Shown: piece after piece, positions 7,656 through 15,860 of the stretch
Layout of the letters: every line of letters begins with the position of its first letter
Numbering within the stretch: the stretch's first letter is position 1
From: Gordonia insulae
GTDB taxonomy: Bacteria; Actinomycetota; Actinomycetes; Mycobacteriales; Mycobacteriaceae
Reading direction: 5' to 3'
DNA: 64,000 nt
NCBI RefSeq assembly: GCF_003855095.1
Contig: NZ_CP033972.1
Span: 4,650,001-4,714,000, forward strand
The notes under the pieces: model-generated
The model's input: the letters and a program-made list of their open reading frames with translations, nothing else
What the model was told of the DNA's origin: nothing
The model's database searches: none
Program-made: the position numbers and the translations under genes

Positions 7656-9104
7656 ATGACGGGTGAGGGCAGCGCACGGTCGTCGCGCCGTGTGGTCGTG
7701 GCGCTGTGCTGCGCCGTCATGACCCTGTCGGTTCTGCAGGCCGCAGTCGTTCCGGTGATCCCGACGATGACCGATCAACTGTCGGTCGGGCCGACGGCGA
7801 TCGGCTGGGTCCTCACCGCAAATCTCTTGTCGGCGGCGGTGTGTACGCCCGTGCTCGGCCGGATCGCCGACCGTCGCGGTGGGCGGCCGGTGTTGATCGG
7901 CACCCTGGTGGTGGTCGTCGTCGGTTCGGTGTTGTGCGTGGTGGCGCCGAGCCTGCCCGTCCTGATCGTCGGCCGGGTGCTGCAGGGTTCGGCGTTCGCC
8001 ATCTTCCCGATCGGTGTGGCGGTCCTGCGGATGATCATGGACGAGCGTCGCCTCACCCACGCGATCGGGCTGATGTCGGGGATCATGGCCGGTGGTGCCG
8101 GGCTGGGCATGGTGGCGGCAGGCGTCCTGGTCGCCGGTGACGGGTCCTACCGCCGGGTCTTCTGGATGCTGCTGGCGCTCGCGATCACCTCTCTGGTCCT
8201 GGTCGGCGCAGCGGTTCCCCGGACCCCGACACCCGAGTCGACCGGTCGCGGGTTCGACGTCGTGGGAGCGGTTCTCCTGGCGATCGGATTGTGCGCGTTG
8301 CTGATCGCCCTGGCGGAAGGGCCCCGACGCGGTCCGATCCTGATGGTCCCGCTCGCTCTCGGAGGACTGGGCTGCCTCGTCCTCTGGTACGTCCACGAGC
8401 GGCGCACTCCGGATCCACTGGTGCCGCCCGGATCTCTTTCGGGCCGAGGCGTCACCCCTGCCCACATCGCCGCGGTGCTGGTCGGTGCGGCGATGTACGT
8501 CCAGTTCCTCGGGATCGCACAGTTCGTCCAAGCGGATCCCGAGGTGACCGGATACGGGTTCGGGGTCAGCGTCTTCGGGGCGAGTGTGGCGTTTCTGCTG
8601 CCCGGGTCCATCGCGGGGGTGATCGCGGCCGCACTGAGTGGGCGTCTGATCCATCGATTCCGTGCTTCCCGTGTTCTCGCCGCTGTGTGCGCCTGCGGCG
8701 TCGTCGCATTCGCGATGCTCGCCGTGGGGCGCGATCAGCCGTGGCAACTCATCGTCGCGGCAGTGGTGGTCAACATCTTCGTGAGCGGCGCGTACGCGAC
8801 CCTGCCGTCGCTGCTCACCGATGCGGTCCCCGCATCCGAGACGGCAACCGTCAACGGTGTCAACGCGATTGCGCGGATCATCGGTAGCTCTATCGCGAGC
8901 GCTACGGTTGCGTCATTGTTCGCCACGATGACGGGAGTCGGCCACGAGCTCGCGTCTGCGGCGGCGTACACGGTGGTCTTCGTGATCGGCGGGCTGGCGG
9001 CCGGTGCGGCGGGCGTGATCGGGTTGTCGTCTCGACCACGCCCGCGCGGATCGGACACCCGCGACGCGCCGGTGGCCGCCGTTGTGGCGAGGCCTACTTC
9101 TTGA
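7656..9104 (+). CDS. MFS transporter, DHA2-type (about 14 TM segments)
   Basis: This protein of about 482 residues starts with a helix (VALCCAVMTLSVLQAAVVPVI) and has the MFS signature LGRIADRRGGRP between TM2 and TM3, followed by hydrophobic segments consistent with 14 passes. That length and pattern match the EmrB/QacA (DHA2) proton-driven exporters. I prefer ATG 7656; an in-frame GTG at 7632 lies almost on operator copy 2, which argues against it. In this cluster it may export a pathway intermediate or import substrate. It ends by overlapping the convergent acyl-CoA dehydrogenase gene by 11 bp. Confidence 0.87.
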   Translation: MTGEGSARSSRRVVVALCCAVMTLSVLQAAVVPVIPTMTDQLSVGPTAIGWVLTANLLSAAVCTPVLGRIADRRGGRPVLIGTLVVVVVGSVLCVVAPSLPVLIVGRVLQGSAFAIFPIGVAVLRMIMDERRLTHAIGLMSGIMAGGAGLGMVAAGVLVAGDGSYRRVFWMLLALAITSLVLVGAAVPRTPTPESTGRGFDVVGAVLLAIGLCALLIALAEGPRRGPILMVPLALGGLGCLVLWYVHERRTPDPLVPPGSLSGRGVTPAHIAAVLVGAAMYVQFLGIAQFVQADPEVTGYGFGVSVFGASVAFLLPGSIAGVIAAALSGRLIHRFRASRVLAAVCACGVVAFAMLAVGRDQPWQLIVAAVVVNIFVSGAYATLPSLLTDAVPASETATVNGVNAIARIIGSSIASATVASLFATMTGVGHELASAAAYTVVFVIGGLAAGAAGVIGLSSRPRPRGSDTRDAPVAAVVARPTS

Positions 9105-10245
9105 TCAGATCCCGGTGGATGATCTCTTTCATGATCTCGTTGGTGCCACCGTAGATTCGTTGGATCCGAGAGTCGATGTAGGCCTTGGCCACCGGGTACT
9201 CCATCATGTAGCCGTATCCGCCGTGCAACTGCACACCGGCATCGACGACACGGCCCTGCAGCTCGGTCGCCCACAACTTGGCCTTGGCCGCATCGACTGC
9301 GGTGAGAGTTCCCTTGTTGTGTTCGCGGACGCAGCGGTCGAGGTATGCGCGGGAGACCTCGACGGAGGTCTGCAGGTCGGCGAGGGTGAAGCCGAGGCCC
9401 TGGAACTCGCCGATCCGCTTCCCGAACGCAGTGCGCTCCTTGACGTAGTCGAGCGTCCAGCCGAGCACTGCCTCCGCCGACATCTGCGCAGCGATCCCGA
9501 TGCCGAGGCGTTCCAGCGGGAGGCTCTGCATGAGGTACGCGAAGCCCGCACCTTCCTCGCCGAGCAGATTCTCCATCGGGACACGGACGTCGTCGAACGA
9601 GAGTTCCGCGGTGTCCTGCGCATGCAGGCCGACCTTGTCGAGCTTGCGGCCCCGGGTGAAGCCGGGCATCCCGTCCTCGACGACGAACAAGCTGAAACCC
9701 CGGGAGCCGGCCTCGGTATCGGTCTTCGCGAAGACGATCACCAGATCGGCGAGGATGCCGCTGGTGATGAACGTCTTCGACCCGTTGATGACCCAATCGT
9801 CACCGGAACGTCGAGCCGTTGTGGTGACGGCGCGCAGGTCACTGCCCGCGCCCGGTTCCGACATCGCGATGGCGCCGATCGTCTCGCCGGTGACGAAACC
9901 GGGCACCCACCGTCGTTTCTGCTCGTCGTCGGCGTGCCGGAGAAGGTAGTTTAAGACGATGTCGTCGTTGGTGGAGAACCCGGACTGAAGTGCGGAGGCG
10001 CCGACTCTCGCGATCTCCGACTGGATGACGACCCGGAATCGGTAGTCGGTCTCGCCGGGGCCCCCGTACTCTGCGGGCGCCGCGAGCCCGAGAATTCCCT
10101 GGGCGCCGGCAGCGCGCCACGTCTCCCGGTCGATCAGGCGGTCGGCATCCCATTTCTCGAGGTTGGGTACGACGTTCTTGGTCACGAAACCGCGGACCGA
10201 TTCTCCGAAGAGTTCGTGGTCGGCGTCGAAGAGATCACTCTGCAT
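9094..10245 (-). CDS. Acyl-CoA dehydrogenase
   Basis: This 383-residue flavoprotein matches the usual family length. It shows AMSEPGAGSD (FAD/substrate signature), a KTFITSG segment, and the C-terminal IYGGTNEIMKEII helix; the medium-chain catalytic Glu position reads Gly there, as in subgroups that place the base elsewhere. It introduces an alpha-beta double bond in an acyl-CoA, passing electrons to ETF. Operator copy 3 overlaps its promoter region, with a -10-like TATAGG only a few bases before the ATG. It thus shares regulation with the rest of the cluster, and the enoyl-CoA hydratase at 13239 is a logical next step. Confidence 0.92.
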   Translation of the reverse strand: MQSDLFDADHELFGESVRGFVTKNVVPNLEKWDADRLIDRETWRAAGAQGILGLAAPAEYGGPGETDYRFRVVIQSEIARVGASALQSGFSTNDDIVLNYLLRHADDEQKRRWVPGFVTGETIGAIAMSEPGAGSDLRAVTTTARRSGDDWVINGSKTFITSGILADLVIVFAKTDTEAGSRGFSLFVVEDGMPGFTRGRKLDKVGLHAQDTAELSFDDVRVPMENLLGEEGAGFAYLMQSLPLERLGIGIAAQMSAEAVLGWTLDYVKERTAFGKRIGEFQGLGFTLADLQTSVEVSRAYLDRCVREHNKGTLTAVDAAKAKLWATELQGRVVDAGVQLHGGYGYMMEYPVAKAYIDSRIQRIYGGTNEIMKEIIHRDLIKK

Positions 10246-10258
10246 GTGGAGATCCTAT

Positions 10259-10280
10259 ACCTAACTGCTGTAGGTTTAAA
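10259..10280. promoter_or_regulatory. Putative repressor operator, regulon copy 3
   Basis: The site ACCTA-N7-TAGGT is followed directly by TTAAA, giving the same CTAA.....TA.GGTTTAA string as copy 2 with identical spacing. It lies 14 bp upstream of the acyl-CoA dehydrogenase start and 81 bp upstream of the divergent GNAT gene. Confidence 0.5.
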
Positions 10281-10360
10281 CCGTTCCGGTCCGTAGCCCC
10301 GCGCGGGGGTGTATACCGAAAAGCGATAGGTGTGTTCGCTGTGACAGGAGTGTTCGACCG

Positions 10361-11347
10361 ATGATCTCGTACGAGTGGCGTCCGAAGCTGTCCGACGACG
10401 ACCTCGATGCAGTCCTCGAACTCGTCGCCGCCGCGACCGACTACGACGAGGAAGCCGGCTTCGCCCATATCGACCCTGAGATCGTCCGGGCCGCCGACGA
10501 CGGCAGCGGGACCGTCCGCCACCTGGCGATCAAGGCCCGCCGTGATCTGGGTCCGCAGGAGGACGGTCCGATGGTCGTCGTCGCCTACCTCCACCTGTTC
10601 GTCGACGACGAAGGACTCGGCACGGTGTCCTACGTGGTTCATCCCGACTACCGTTCCCGCGGCATCACCACGTTGCTCGTCGAAGAGATCGGACTGGACG
10701 TCGGCGGTGTGCGTGGCTGGGACGGCTCGGGTGCAACGGCGTTGCGGTGCTGGGCATACTCGACCCACCCGGCGTCGGAGCGCCTCACGAAACGCTTCGA
10801 TGTCCCCGCGGTCAGTCGCCAGTGGACGGTGGTCCGGCATCTGACCGGACCGTTTGCCCTGCCGATCGACCGACCCGAGATCCCCGACGGCCTCGTCGTC
10901 GGAGAGCCCCGAGAGCTTGCCGGCGGGGACGCCGCGGTCGTCGACATCCTCGGTCGTGCGGCACTTCCCGACGCACAACGCGAACGGCTCGAGTCCGATG
11001 TCGGTCGGGGCGGGGGGCAGGTGATCGAGGCGCGTGACGACGCCGGTCGGATCGTCGGGTTCGTCTGGTATTCGACTGATCAGCGAATCCACCTGGAACT
11101 CCGTGCTGCGCCCGTCCATGCCGTCGTCCTCGACCCGGGCGCGCGTGGCCGCGGCCTCGGCGGCGTGTTGCTGGTGGCGGCCATGGAGCGGCAGAAAGAT
11201 GCCGGTGTCCAGGTCTCGATGTTGCGGATCGATCCCGACGATGCCTCGGCCGTGCGGATGTGCCGGTTGCTGGGGTTCGAGCAGGAGGACGCGCACTCCT
11301 GCTATCAGGTCGGTGAGACCAGCAATCCGCCACCGGCTTTCTCGTGA
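10361..11347 (+). CDS. Tandem GNAT acetyltransferase (mycothiol synthase-like)
   Basis: This 328-residue protein carries two GNAT units. The first has a degenerate acetyl-CoA loop (VHPDYRSRGITTLL, near residue 115) and the second a canonical one (LDPGARGRGLGGVLL, near 250), followed by DDASAVRMCRLLGF. Length and tandem layout match MshD, which acetylates the cysteine of mycothiol's precursor in Actinobacteria. Other double-GNAT paralogues share this layout, so mshD is not claimed. It is divergent from the acyl-CoA dehydrogenase across operator copy 3 and may be housekeeping rather than part of the catabolic unit. Confidence 0.72.
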   Translation: MISYEWRPKLSDDDLDAVLELVAAATDYDEEAGFAHIDPEIVRAADDGSGTVRHLAIKARRDLGPQEDGPMVVVAYLHLFVDDEGLGTVSYVVHPDYRSRGITTLLVEEIGLDVGGVRGWDGSGATALRCWAYSTHPASERLTKRFDVPAVSRQWTVVRHLTGPFALPIDRPEIPDGLVVGEPRELAGGDAAVVDILGRAALPDAQRERLESDVGRGGGQVIEARDDAGRIVGFVWYSTDQRIHLELRAAPVHAVVLDPGARGRGLGGVLLVAAMERQKDAGVQVSMLRIDPDDASAVRMCRLLGFEQEDAHSCYQVGETSNPPPAFS

Positions 11348-11363
11348 CCGTACGCGCGCCCGC

Positions 11364-12152
11364 TCAGTGACCCGACGTGCCGCCGTCCACGGCGAGGGTC
11401 GATCCGGTGATGTACGAGGCGCCCGGCCCCGCGAGAAAGACCACGGCGGCGTCGATCTCGCGCTGGGTGCCCATCCGGCCCATGGGGCAGCCGCGGAGGA
11501 ACTCGCTGCGAGTCTGATCGGTCATCTGCGCGATCATGTCGGTCTCGACGAATCCGGGTGCGATCGAGTTGACCCGAATCCCTTTACGCCCCGACCATTG
11601 TTGTGACAGGTCCCGCGTCAGACCAATGACACCGGCCTTGCTCGAGGTGTATGCAGCCTGGGGCAGTGACGACGCGATCAGGCCGAGCATGCTGGCCACG
11701 TTCACGATGCTGGAGCCGGGCTCCATCACCCGCGCGCATGCCTGCGCCATCCAATAGCTCCCGAGCAGATTCACGTCGAGTACCGAGCGGAAGTCGTCGG
11801 GGCGTTCCCGTGTCGCGGGCGACGTATGCGTGACGCCGGCATTGTTGACCAGGATGTCGACCCGGCCGAACTCCTCCAACGTTCCGCGCACGCTTGCGTC
11901 GCACTGCTCGGGGTCGGTCACGTCTGTCGGCACGGGCAGGGCGCGACGGCCGAGTCGGCGGATGTCCTCCGCGACGGACGTCAGCGGATCGGGTCGTCGT
12001 CCGGTGATGACGACGTCGGCACCCGACTCGGCCAGCGCGACGGCGATCCCGGCGCCGAGTCCCGAGCCGGCACCTGTCACGATCGCGACCCGACCGTCGA
12101 GCCGGAAGAAATCCTGGATCGACGCGGACTGTGTCTGTGGGTGCGCGGTCAT
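11364..12152 (-). CDS. SDR-family oxidoreductase
   Basis: This 262-residue classical short-chain dehydrogenase/reductase has the TGAGSGLGAGI cofactor motif near residues 26-36, NNAGV after strand 4, and YTSSK as the catalytic Tyr-x3-Lys. It carries GRRP after beta-2, which suggests NADP(H) preference but does not prove it. Such enzymes interconvert alcohols and ketones, for example a beta-hydroxyacyl-CoA or a ring hydroxyl. The gene is divergent from the ferredoxin-type reductase, with operator copy 4 centred about 79 bp upstream of its start. It converges with the GNAT gene 16 bp away. Confidence 0.9.
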   Translation of the reverse strand: MTAHPQTQSASIQDFFRLDGRVAIVTGAGSGLGAGIAVALAESGADVVITGRRPDPLTSVAEDIRRLGRRALPVPTDVTDPEQCDASVRGTLEEFGRVDILVNNAGVTHTSPATRERPDDFRSVLDVNLLGSYWMAQACARVMEPGSSIVNVASMLGLIASSLPQAAYTSSKAGVIGLTRDLSQQWSGRKGIRVNSIAPGFVETDMIAQMTDQTRSEFLRGCPMGRMGTQREIDAAVVFLAGPGASYITGSTLAVDGGTSGH

Positions 12153-12219
12153 GATGATTCCTCCGTGTGCAGGCCATCCGGTGGATCGGGGTGGGGGTCG
12201 GATGGCGCGGTTGATCCAA

Positions 12220-12242
12220 TTAATCTAATACCTTAAGATTAA
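12220..12242. promoter_or_regulatory. Putative repressor operator, regulon copy 4
   Basis: This is the most symmetric copy: TTAATCT-N9-AGATTAA, a perfect 7-bp inverted repeat spanning 23 bp. It lies 35 bp upstream of the reductase ATG at 12277 and overlaps a -10-like TAAGAT. It also faces the divergent SDR gene, so both directions could be controlled. Confidence 0.6.
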
Positions 12243-12276
12243 CGCGACCGTCCAGCACCACCGACAGAGAGCTGCC

Positions 12277-13242
12277 ATGGCCCAGAACCCGGAGCATGTC
12301 CACCACAAGATGCAGGTGGTCACCAAGGAGTCGGTGGCCGACGGTGTGGTCTCTCTGAGCTTGGCCGACCCCGACGGCGGCACGGTGCCCGACTGGCAAC
12401 CCGGATCGCACATCGACCTGGTCCTCGACGATGACACGATCCGCCAGTACTCCCTGTGCGGAGAGGTCTCCGACCGCTCCCGACTCCGGATCGCCATCCT
12501 GCGCGAGTCCGGCGGTCGAGGTGGATCCCGACGCGTACACGACGAGGTCGAGGTCGGCGACATCATCGACGTCAAGGGTCCGCGCAATCACTTTCCCCTC
12601 GTTGACAATTCCGCATATCTTTTCGTCGCCGGGGGTATCGGTATCACCCCTCTGATCCCGATGATCGCGCAGGCGGAGTCGTCGGGCGCCGAGTGGACTC
12701 TTCTGTTCGGCGGGCGAACCCGATCGGGGATGGCCTTCGCGCACGACCTGGCAGAGCGCCATCCGGACCAGGTTCTGGTGCGGCCGCAAGACGAGTTCGG
12801 ACTGCTCGACCTCGCGGCCGCTCTGCAGACGGTGCAGCCAGGGACCGCGGTGTACTGCTGTGGTCCCGAGCCGTTGCTCGATGCCACGGAGTCCCTGTGT
12901 GCTACACGCGACGACATCGAATTGCATGTCGAACGATTCGCGCCGAAGGCGCGAGTCGACACCGACACGGCCGGAACGACATTCGAGGTGGTACTCGGCG
13001 AAGGTGGACGCGAGATCACCGTCGGGGAGGACGAATCCGTGCTGGACGCACTGCTGCGTGAGGGCGTCGACGCCGACTTCTCCTGCCGGGAGGGCACCTG
13101 CGGTACGTGCGAGACCGGGGTGTTGGAAGGCGTTCCGGATCACCGTGATTCGGTGTTGACCGACGAGGAACAGGCCGAGAACGACTGCATGATGGTCTGT
13201 GTCTCACGGAGTTGTTCCAAGCGACTGGTTCTCGACCTATGA
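12277..13242 (+). CDS. Phthalate-dioxygenase-type reductase (FMN/NAD(P)H/2Fe-2S)
   Basis: This 321-residue electron-transfer protein has the three domains of the phthalate dioxygenase reductase family in order: a flavin domain with RQYSLC (56-61), a nucleotide domain with GGIGITPLIPM near 119-129 and CCGPEPL near 194, and a C-terminal plant-type ferredoxin with Cys270, Cys275, Cys278 and Cys308. It passes electrons from NAD(P)H to an oxygenase, typically a Rieske enzyme. No oxygenase gene is visible in the window, so the partner is presumably encoded outside it. The start is ATG 12277, downstream of operator copy 4; the gene overlaps the enoyl-CoA hydratase by ATGA. Confidence 0.92.
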   Translation: MAQNPEHVHHKMQVVTKESVADGVVSLSLADPDGGTVPDWQPGSHIDLVLDDDTIRQYSLCGEVSDRSRLRIAILRESGGRGGSRRVHDEVEVGDIIDVKGPRNHFPLVDNSAYLFVAGGIGITPLIPMIAQAESSGAEWTLLFGGRTRSGMAFAHDLAERHPDQVLVRPQDEFGLLDLAAALQTVQPGTAVYCCGPEPLLDATESLCATRDDIELHVERFAPKARVDTDTAGTTFEVVLGEGGREITVGEDESVLDALLREGVDADFSCREGTCGTCETGVLEGVPDHRDSVLTDEEQAENDCMMVCVSRSCSKRLVLDL

Positions 13243-14069
13243 CAGAGCCGACGGCGATGAGGAGTCCGATGAACACCACCGATGCACACGAATCCGTTGT
13301 CCGATACGACGTGCGTGATCACGTCGCCATCGTCACGCTGAACCGGCCGGATGCTCTGAACGCCGTCAACTCGGCACTGTCGATCGCGGCGGGTGCTGCT
13401 CTGGAGCGTGCCGCCGACGACAAGGACGTCCGGGTGGTCGTCCTGACCGGTGCCGGCCGGGCATTCTGTGCGGGAGCGGATCTCAAGGAGATCGCGTCGG
13501 GTCGCCGGATCGACGACCCGGATCATCGCGAGTGGGATTTCGCAGGCATTGTGCGCCACTGGATCCCCAAGCCGATCATCGCCGCCGTCAACGGATTCGC
13601 CCTGGGAGGCGGCACCGAGATCGTCCTGGCTGCCGACCTCGCCGTCATTGACGAGGAGGCCTCGGTGGGTTTGCCCGAGGTTCGGCGAGGACTCATCGCC
13701 GCGGCCGGTGGACTTCTCAGGATCCACCGTCAGGTTCCACAGAAGATAGCCGCGGAGATCGCGCTCACCGGCCGACCGGTCTCTGCGCCGCGGGCTTACG
13801 AACTGGGCCTGGTCAATGCGGTCGCTCCCGCGGGGACCGCCCTCGATGTCGCGCTCGTACTCGCCGCTGTGATCGCCGCCAACGCACCGGTCGCCGTGGA
13901 GGAGAGCAAGCGCGTCATGCACGAGACGTCGAAGTCGCAGCGCGGCTGGGACGACGATTCGTGGGCGGTCAACCGAGCCGCGATTCGTAAGGTGTTCGCA
14001 AGTGAGGATGCCAAGGAAGGTCCGCGGGCGTTTGCCGAGAAGCGTGCTCCGAAGTGGTCGGGGACGTGA
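13239..14069 (+). CDS. Enoyl-CoA hydratase/isomerase family protein
   Basis: This protein of about 276 residues belongs to the crotonase family: TLNRPDALNAVNS near the N-terminus, the oxyanion-hole segment GAGRAFCAGADLKE, and NGFALGGGTEIVLAADLA. Members hydrate, isomerise or hydrolyse acyl-CoA thioesters. The segment LPEVRRGLIAAAGG keeps the first acidic position, while the second is less clear, so hydratase versus isomerase remains open. ATG 13239 overlaps the reductase stop codon (ATGA); in-frame ATGs at 13257 and 13269 are alternatives and the latter would remove an unconserved leader. It closes the regulated block that begins at operator copy 4. Confidence 0.88.
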   Translation: MTEPTAMRSPMNTTDAHESVVRYDVRDHVAIVTLNRPDALNAVNSALSIAAGAALERAADDKDVRVVVLTGAGRAFCAGADLKEIASGRRIDDPDHREWDFAGIVRHWIPKPIIAAVNGFALGGGTEIVLAADLAVIDEEASVGLPEVRRGLIAAAGGLLRIHRQVPQKIAAEIALTGRPVSAPRAYELGLVNAVAPAGTALDVALVLAAVIAANAPVAVEESKRVMHETSKSQRGWDDDSWAVNRAAIRKVFASEDAKEGPRAFAEKRAPKWSGT

Positions 14070-14092
14070 GTGAACGGCACTCAGAAGAGTGA

Positions 14093-14122
14093 TTGACACC
14101 ACATCTAGACACTATGTATGGT
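14093..14122 (+). promoter_or_regulatory. Sigma-70-type promoter for a leaderless transcript
   Basis: A perfect TTGACA at 14093-14098 is followed after 18 bp by TATGGT at 14117-14122. A start seven bases beyond the -10 would fall on the A of ATG 14130, giving a leaderless mRNA. Confidence 0.6.
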
Positions 14123-14129
14123 CGCGAGT

Positions 14130-15197
14130 ATGACGAATGTTGAACCCGCCACGCTTGCCCTTCCATATACGATCGAGGAGCTCACGCCGGCCTGGGTGAG
14201 TGCCGCACTGAGCGGCAGCGGAGGTCGGGTTGTGGTTACCGACGTCGCGATATCACGAGTGATCTGGGGTTCGGCCACCAAGGCGTTCGCGACTCTGACC
14301 TTCGAAACCAATGAGCGGGGAATCCCATCTCAGGTTTGTATAAAGGGGGGCTTCGACGAACGCAGCCGGGCATTCGGACTGGGGCCTGCGTACGAACTCG
14401 AGGGCCACTTCTACCGCGATCTGGCTCCGGGCTTCGTCGCAGAGGTCCCGGCGAGTTTCTATTCTGAGACCGAGGACGACCAGGGCGTGATCATCATGGA
14501 GGATCTCACGACGCGCGGCGCGCAGTTCGGTCAGGCGACGGATCTGTGGTCGGTCGACGAGGTCGCGGCAACTCTCGAAGTTCAGGCCAAGTGGCATGCC
14601 GCACTCTGGGGTAGCACTCAAGGCGATCACTCGTGGCTGCCGATCGGTGCCAAAGCGGCCCGCGAGGCGTTCAAAGTCATGCTGAGCCCGGATCAGTTCT
14701 ATCCATTGATCGGGCGTTCGGAGATTCCCGACCTCTCTGATGGCCTTCGCGACGACGCGCGTGTGCGAGCGGGATTCGCAAAGTTGTGGGAGCACGATGA
14801 CGCCGCGACTCACACGATCAACCATGGGGATGCCCATTTTGCCCAGTTGTATCGCATTCCGGGAAGCGCGCCGGCATTCCTCGATTGGCAGACGGCGTGT
14901 CTGGCGCCGTGGGCGCATGATGTCTCGTATTTCCTCGGCTCCGCTCTGTCGATCGAGGATCGACGTGATCGCGAGCGAGAATTGTTGCGCCACTACGTAT
15001 CTTCGCTGGCCGGTAATGGTGGTCCGCAGCTTGGTGACGACGATGCCTGGTACGAGTACCGCTTGCACACTTTGCACGGGTTCGCCTGGATGTGCGTACC
15101 GACGGTGATGCAGCCGTCGGACGTTGTCCAGGCGATGGCGCACAGGTACGGCGCGGCGTTGGAAGACCATGATCCGATCGGCATGCTGCTGGGCTGA
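14130..15197 (+). CDS. Phosphotransferase family (APH/EcKL-like kinase fold) protein
   Basis: This protein of about 355 residues has an aminoglycoside-phosphotransferase-like fold. The catalytic loop NHGDAHFAQLYRI (a Brenner-type HGDxH motif) and the metal-binding DWQTACLAPWAHDVSYF segment are clear, and a FYRDLAPGF stretch and IIMEDL hinge occur in the N-lobe region. Related proteins in Actinobacteria often sit among CoA and steroid catabolic genes, but their substrates are mostly unknown. It is not in an overlap with the preceding hydratase and has its own promoter. I chose ATG 14130 over 14118 because the inferred transcript starts there. Its GC content looks slightly lower than that of its neighbours. 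Confidence 0.8.
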   Translation: MTNVEPATLALPYTIEELTPAWVSAALSGSGGRVVVTDVAISRVIWGSATKAFATLTFETNERGIPSQVCIKGGFDERSRAFGLGPAYELEGHFYRDLAPGFVAEVPASFYSETEDDQGVIIMEDLTTRGAQFGQATDLWSVDEVAATLEVQAKWHAALWGSTQGDHSWLPIGAKAAREAFKVMLSPDQFYPLIGRSEIPDLSDGLRDDARVRAGFAKLWEHDDAATHTINHGDAHFAQLYRIPGSAPAFLDWQTACLAPWAHDVSYFLGSALSIEDRRDRERELLRHYVSSLAGNGGPQLGDDDAWYEYRLHTLHGFAWMCVPTVMQPSDVVQAMAHRYGAALEDHDPIGMLLG

Positions 15198-15320
15198 TGT
15201 GCGGTTTCGCGCCGGTGGCCCACGGACAGAGTGGTCGAGGAAGGGGAACGCACCGGCATCGGCGAGCCGACCGATCAATTGCTCGAACGACTTTCGAATC
15301 ACCAGACACGTGCGCTCGGA

Positions 15321-15818
15321 TTAGCTTTGGGACGATCGCGATTTGATCTGCTCGTACAACGCGCGCATGTCCGGCCCGATCTCGGCGAGTTCGATGCAGG
15401 GCACCCCTGCGTGCCGCGCGTCGAGGTAGGCGAATCGCATCGCGCCTCCCATGTCTCCTGATTGGACAACCGCGACACCGGTGCCTGCGGCGTCGGACAC
15501 CGCGTCATCGAAGTCCTCGGGCTCGAAACAGATGTGGTGGAGGCCCGGACCGGAGGTACGAAGGAACTCGGTGTAGATACTCTCGCCGCGCGTCGGCTGG
15601 ATCAACTCGAGCTGCATGTCGCCGATGTAGGACAGCGAGATGTGGGCTGCGAAGTCTGCAGGCTCGCCCCGATAGGTACAACCCGTACCGAACTCGATGT
15701 CGGCCATCCGGGTCCATGCACCCGCGCCGCACAACTGTGACAGAAAGTCCTCTGTTGCTTCGATGTCCTCGACGACCCACGCTGTCTGAGTGATCGGGCC
15801 CCATGTCGATGCGGTCAT
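15321..15818 (-). CDS. VOC-family (glyoxalase/dioxygenase-fold) protein
   Basis: This 165-residue protein has two beta-alpha-beta-beta-beta units: TQTAWVVEDIEATEDFL at the start and GLHHICFEPEDFDDAV in the middle, with QLELIQP closing the first unit. This matches the vicinal oxygen chelate fold and resembles methylmalonyl-CoA epimerase or lactoylglutathione lyase relatives. The first usual metal histidine is Gln here (TQTAW), so the metal site may be altered; His in LHHICFE and Glu in QLELIQP remain. The gene is divergent from the Gfo/Idh/MocA gene. Function unknown. Confidence 0.78.
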   Translation of the reverse strand: MTASTWGPITQTAWVVEDIEATEDFLSQLCGAGAWTRMADIEFGTGCTYRGEPADFAAHISLSYIGDMQLELIQPTRGESIYTEFLRTSGPGLHHICFEPEDFDDAVSDAAGTGVAVVQSGDMGGAMRFAYLDARHAGVPCIELAEIGPDMRALYEQIKSRSSQS

Positions 15819-15860
15819 AGCTCACCGTACCGCCCACGTATGACCGATCGGGCGGGCAGA

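Noticed and set aside
7632..7656. GTG 7632 as the start of the MFS gene
   Set aside because: It lies within a few bases of the proposed operator, with no ribosome-binding site; ATG 7656 is better placed.
15198..15320. Possible gene fragment before the VOC gene (reads EEGERTGIGEPTDQLLERL in one plus frame)
   Set aside because: It looks coding-like but matches no family I can name and continues only into antisense of the VOC gene; not enough to call a pseudogene.
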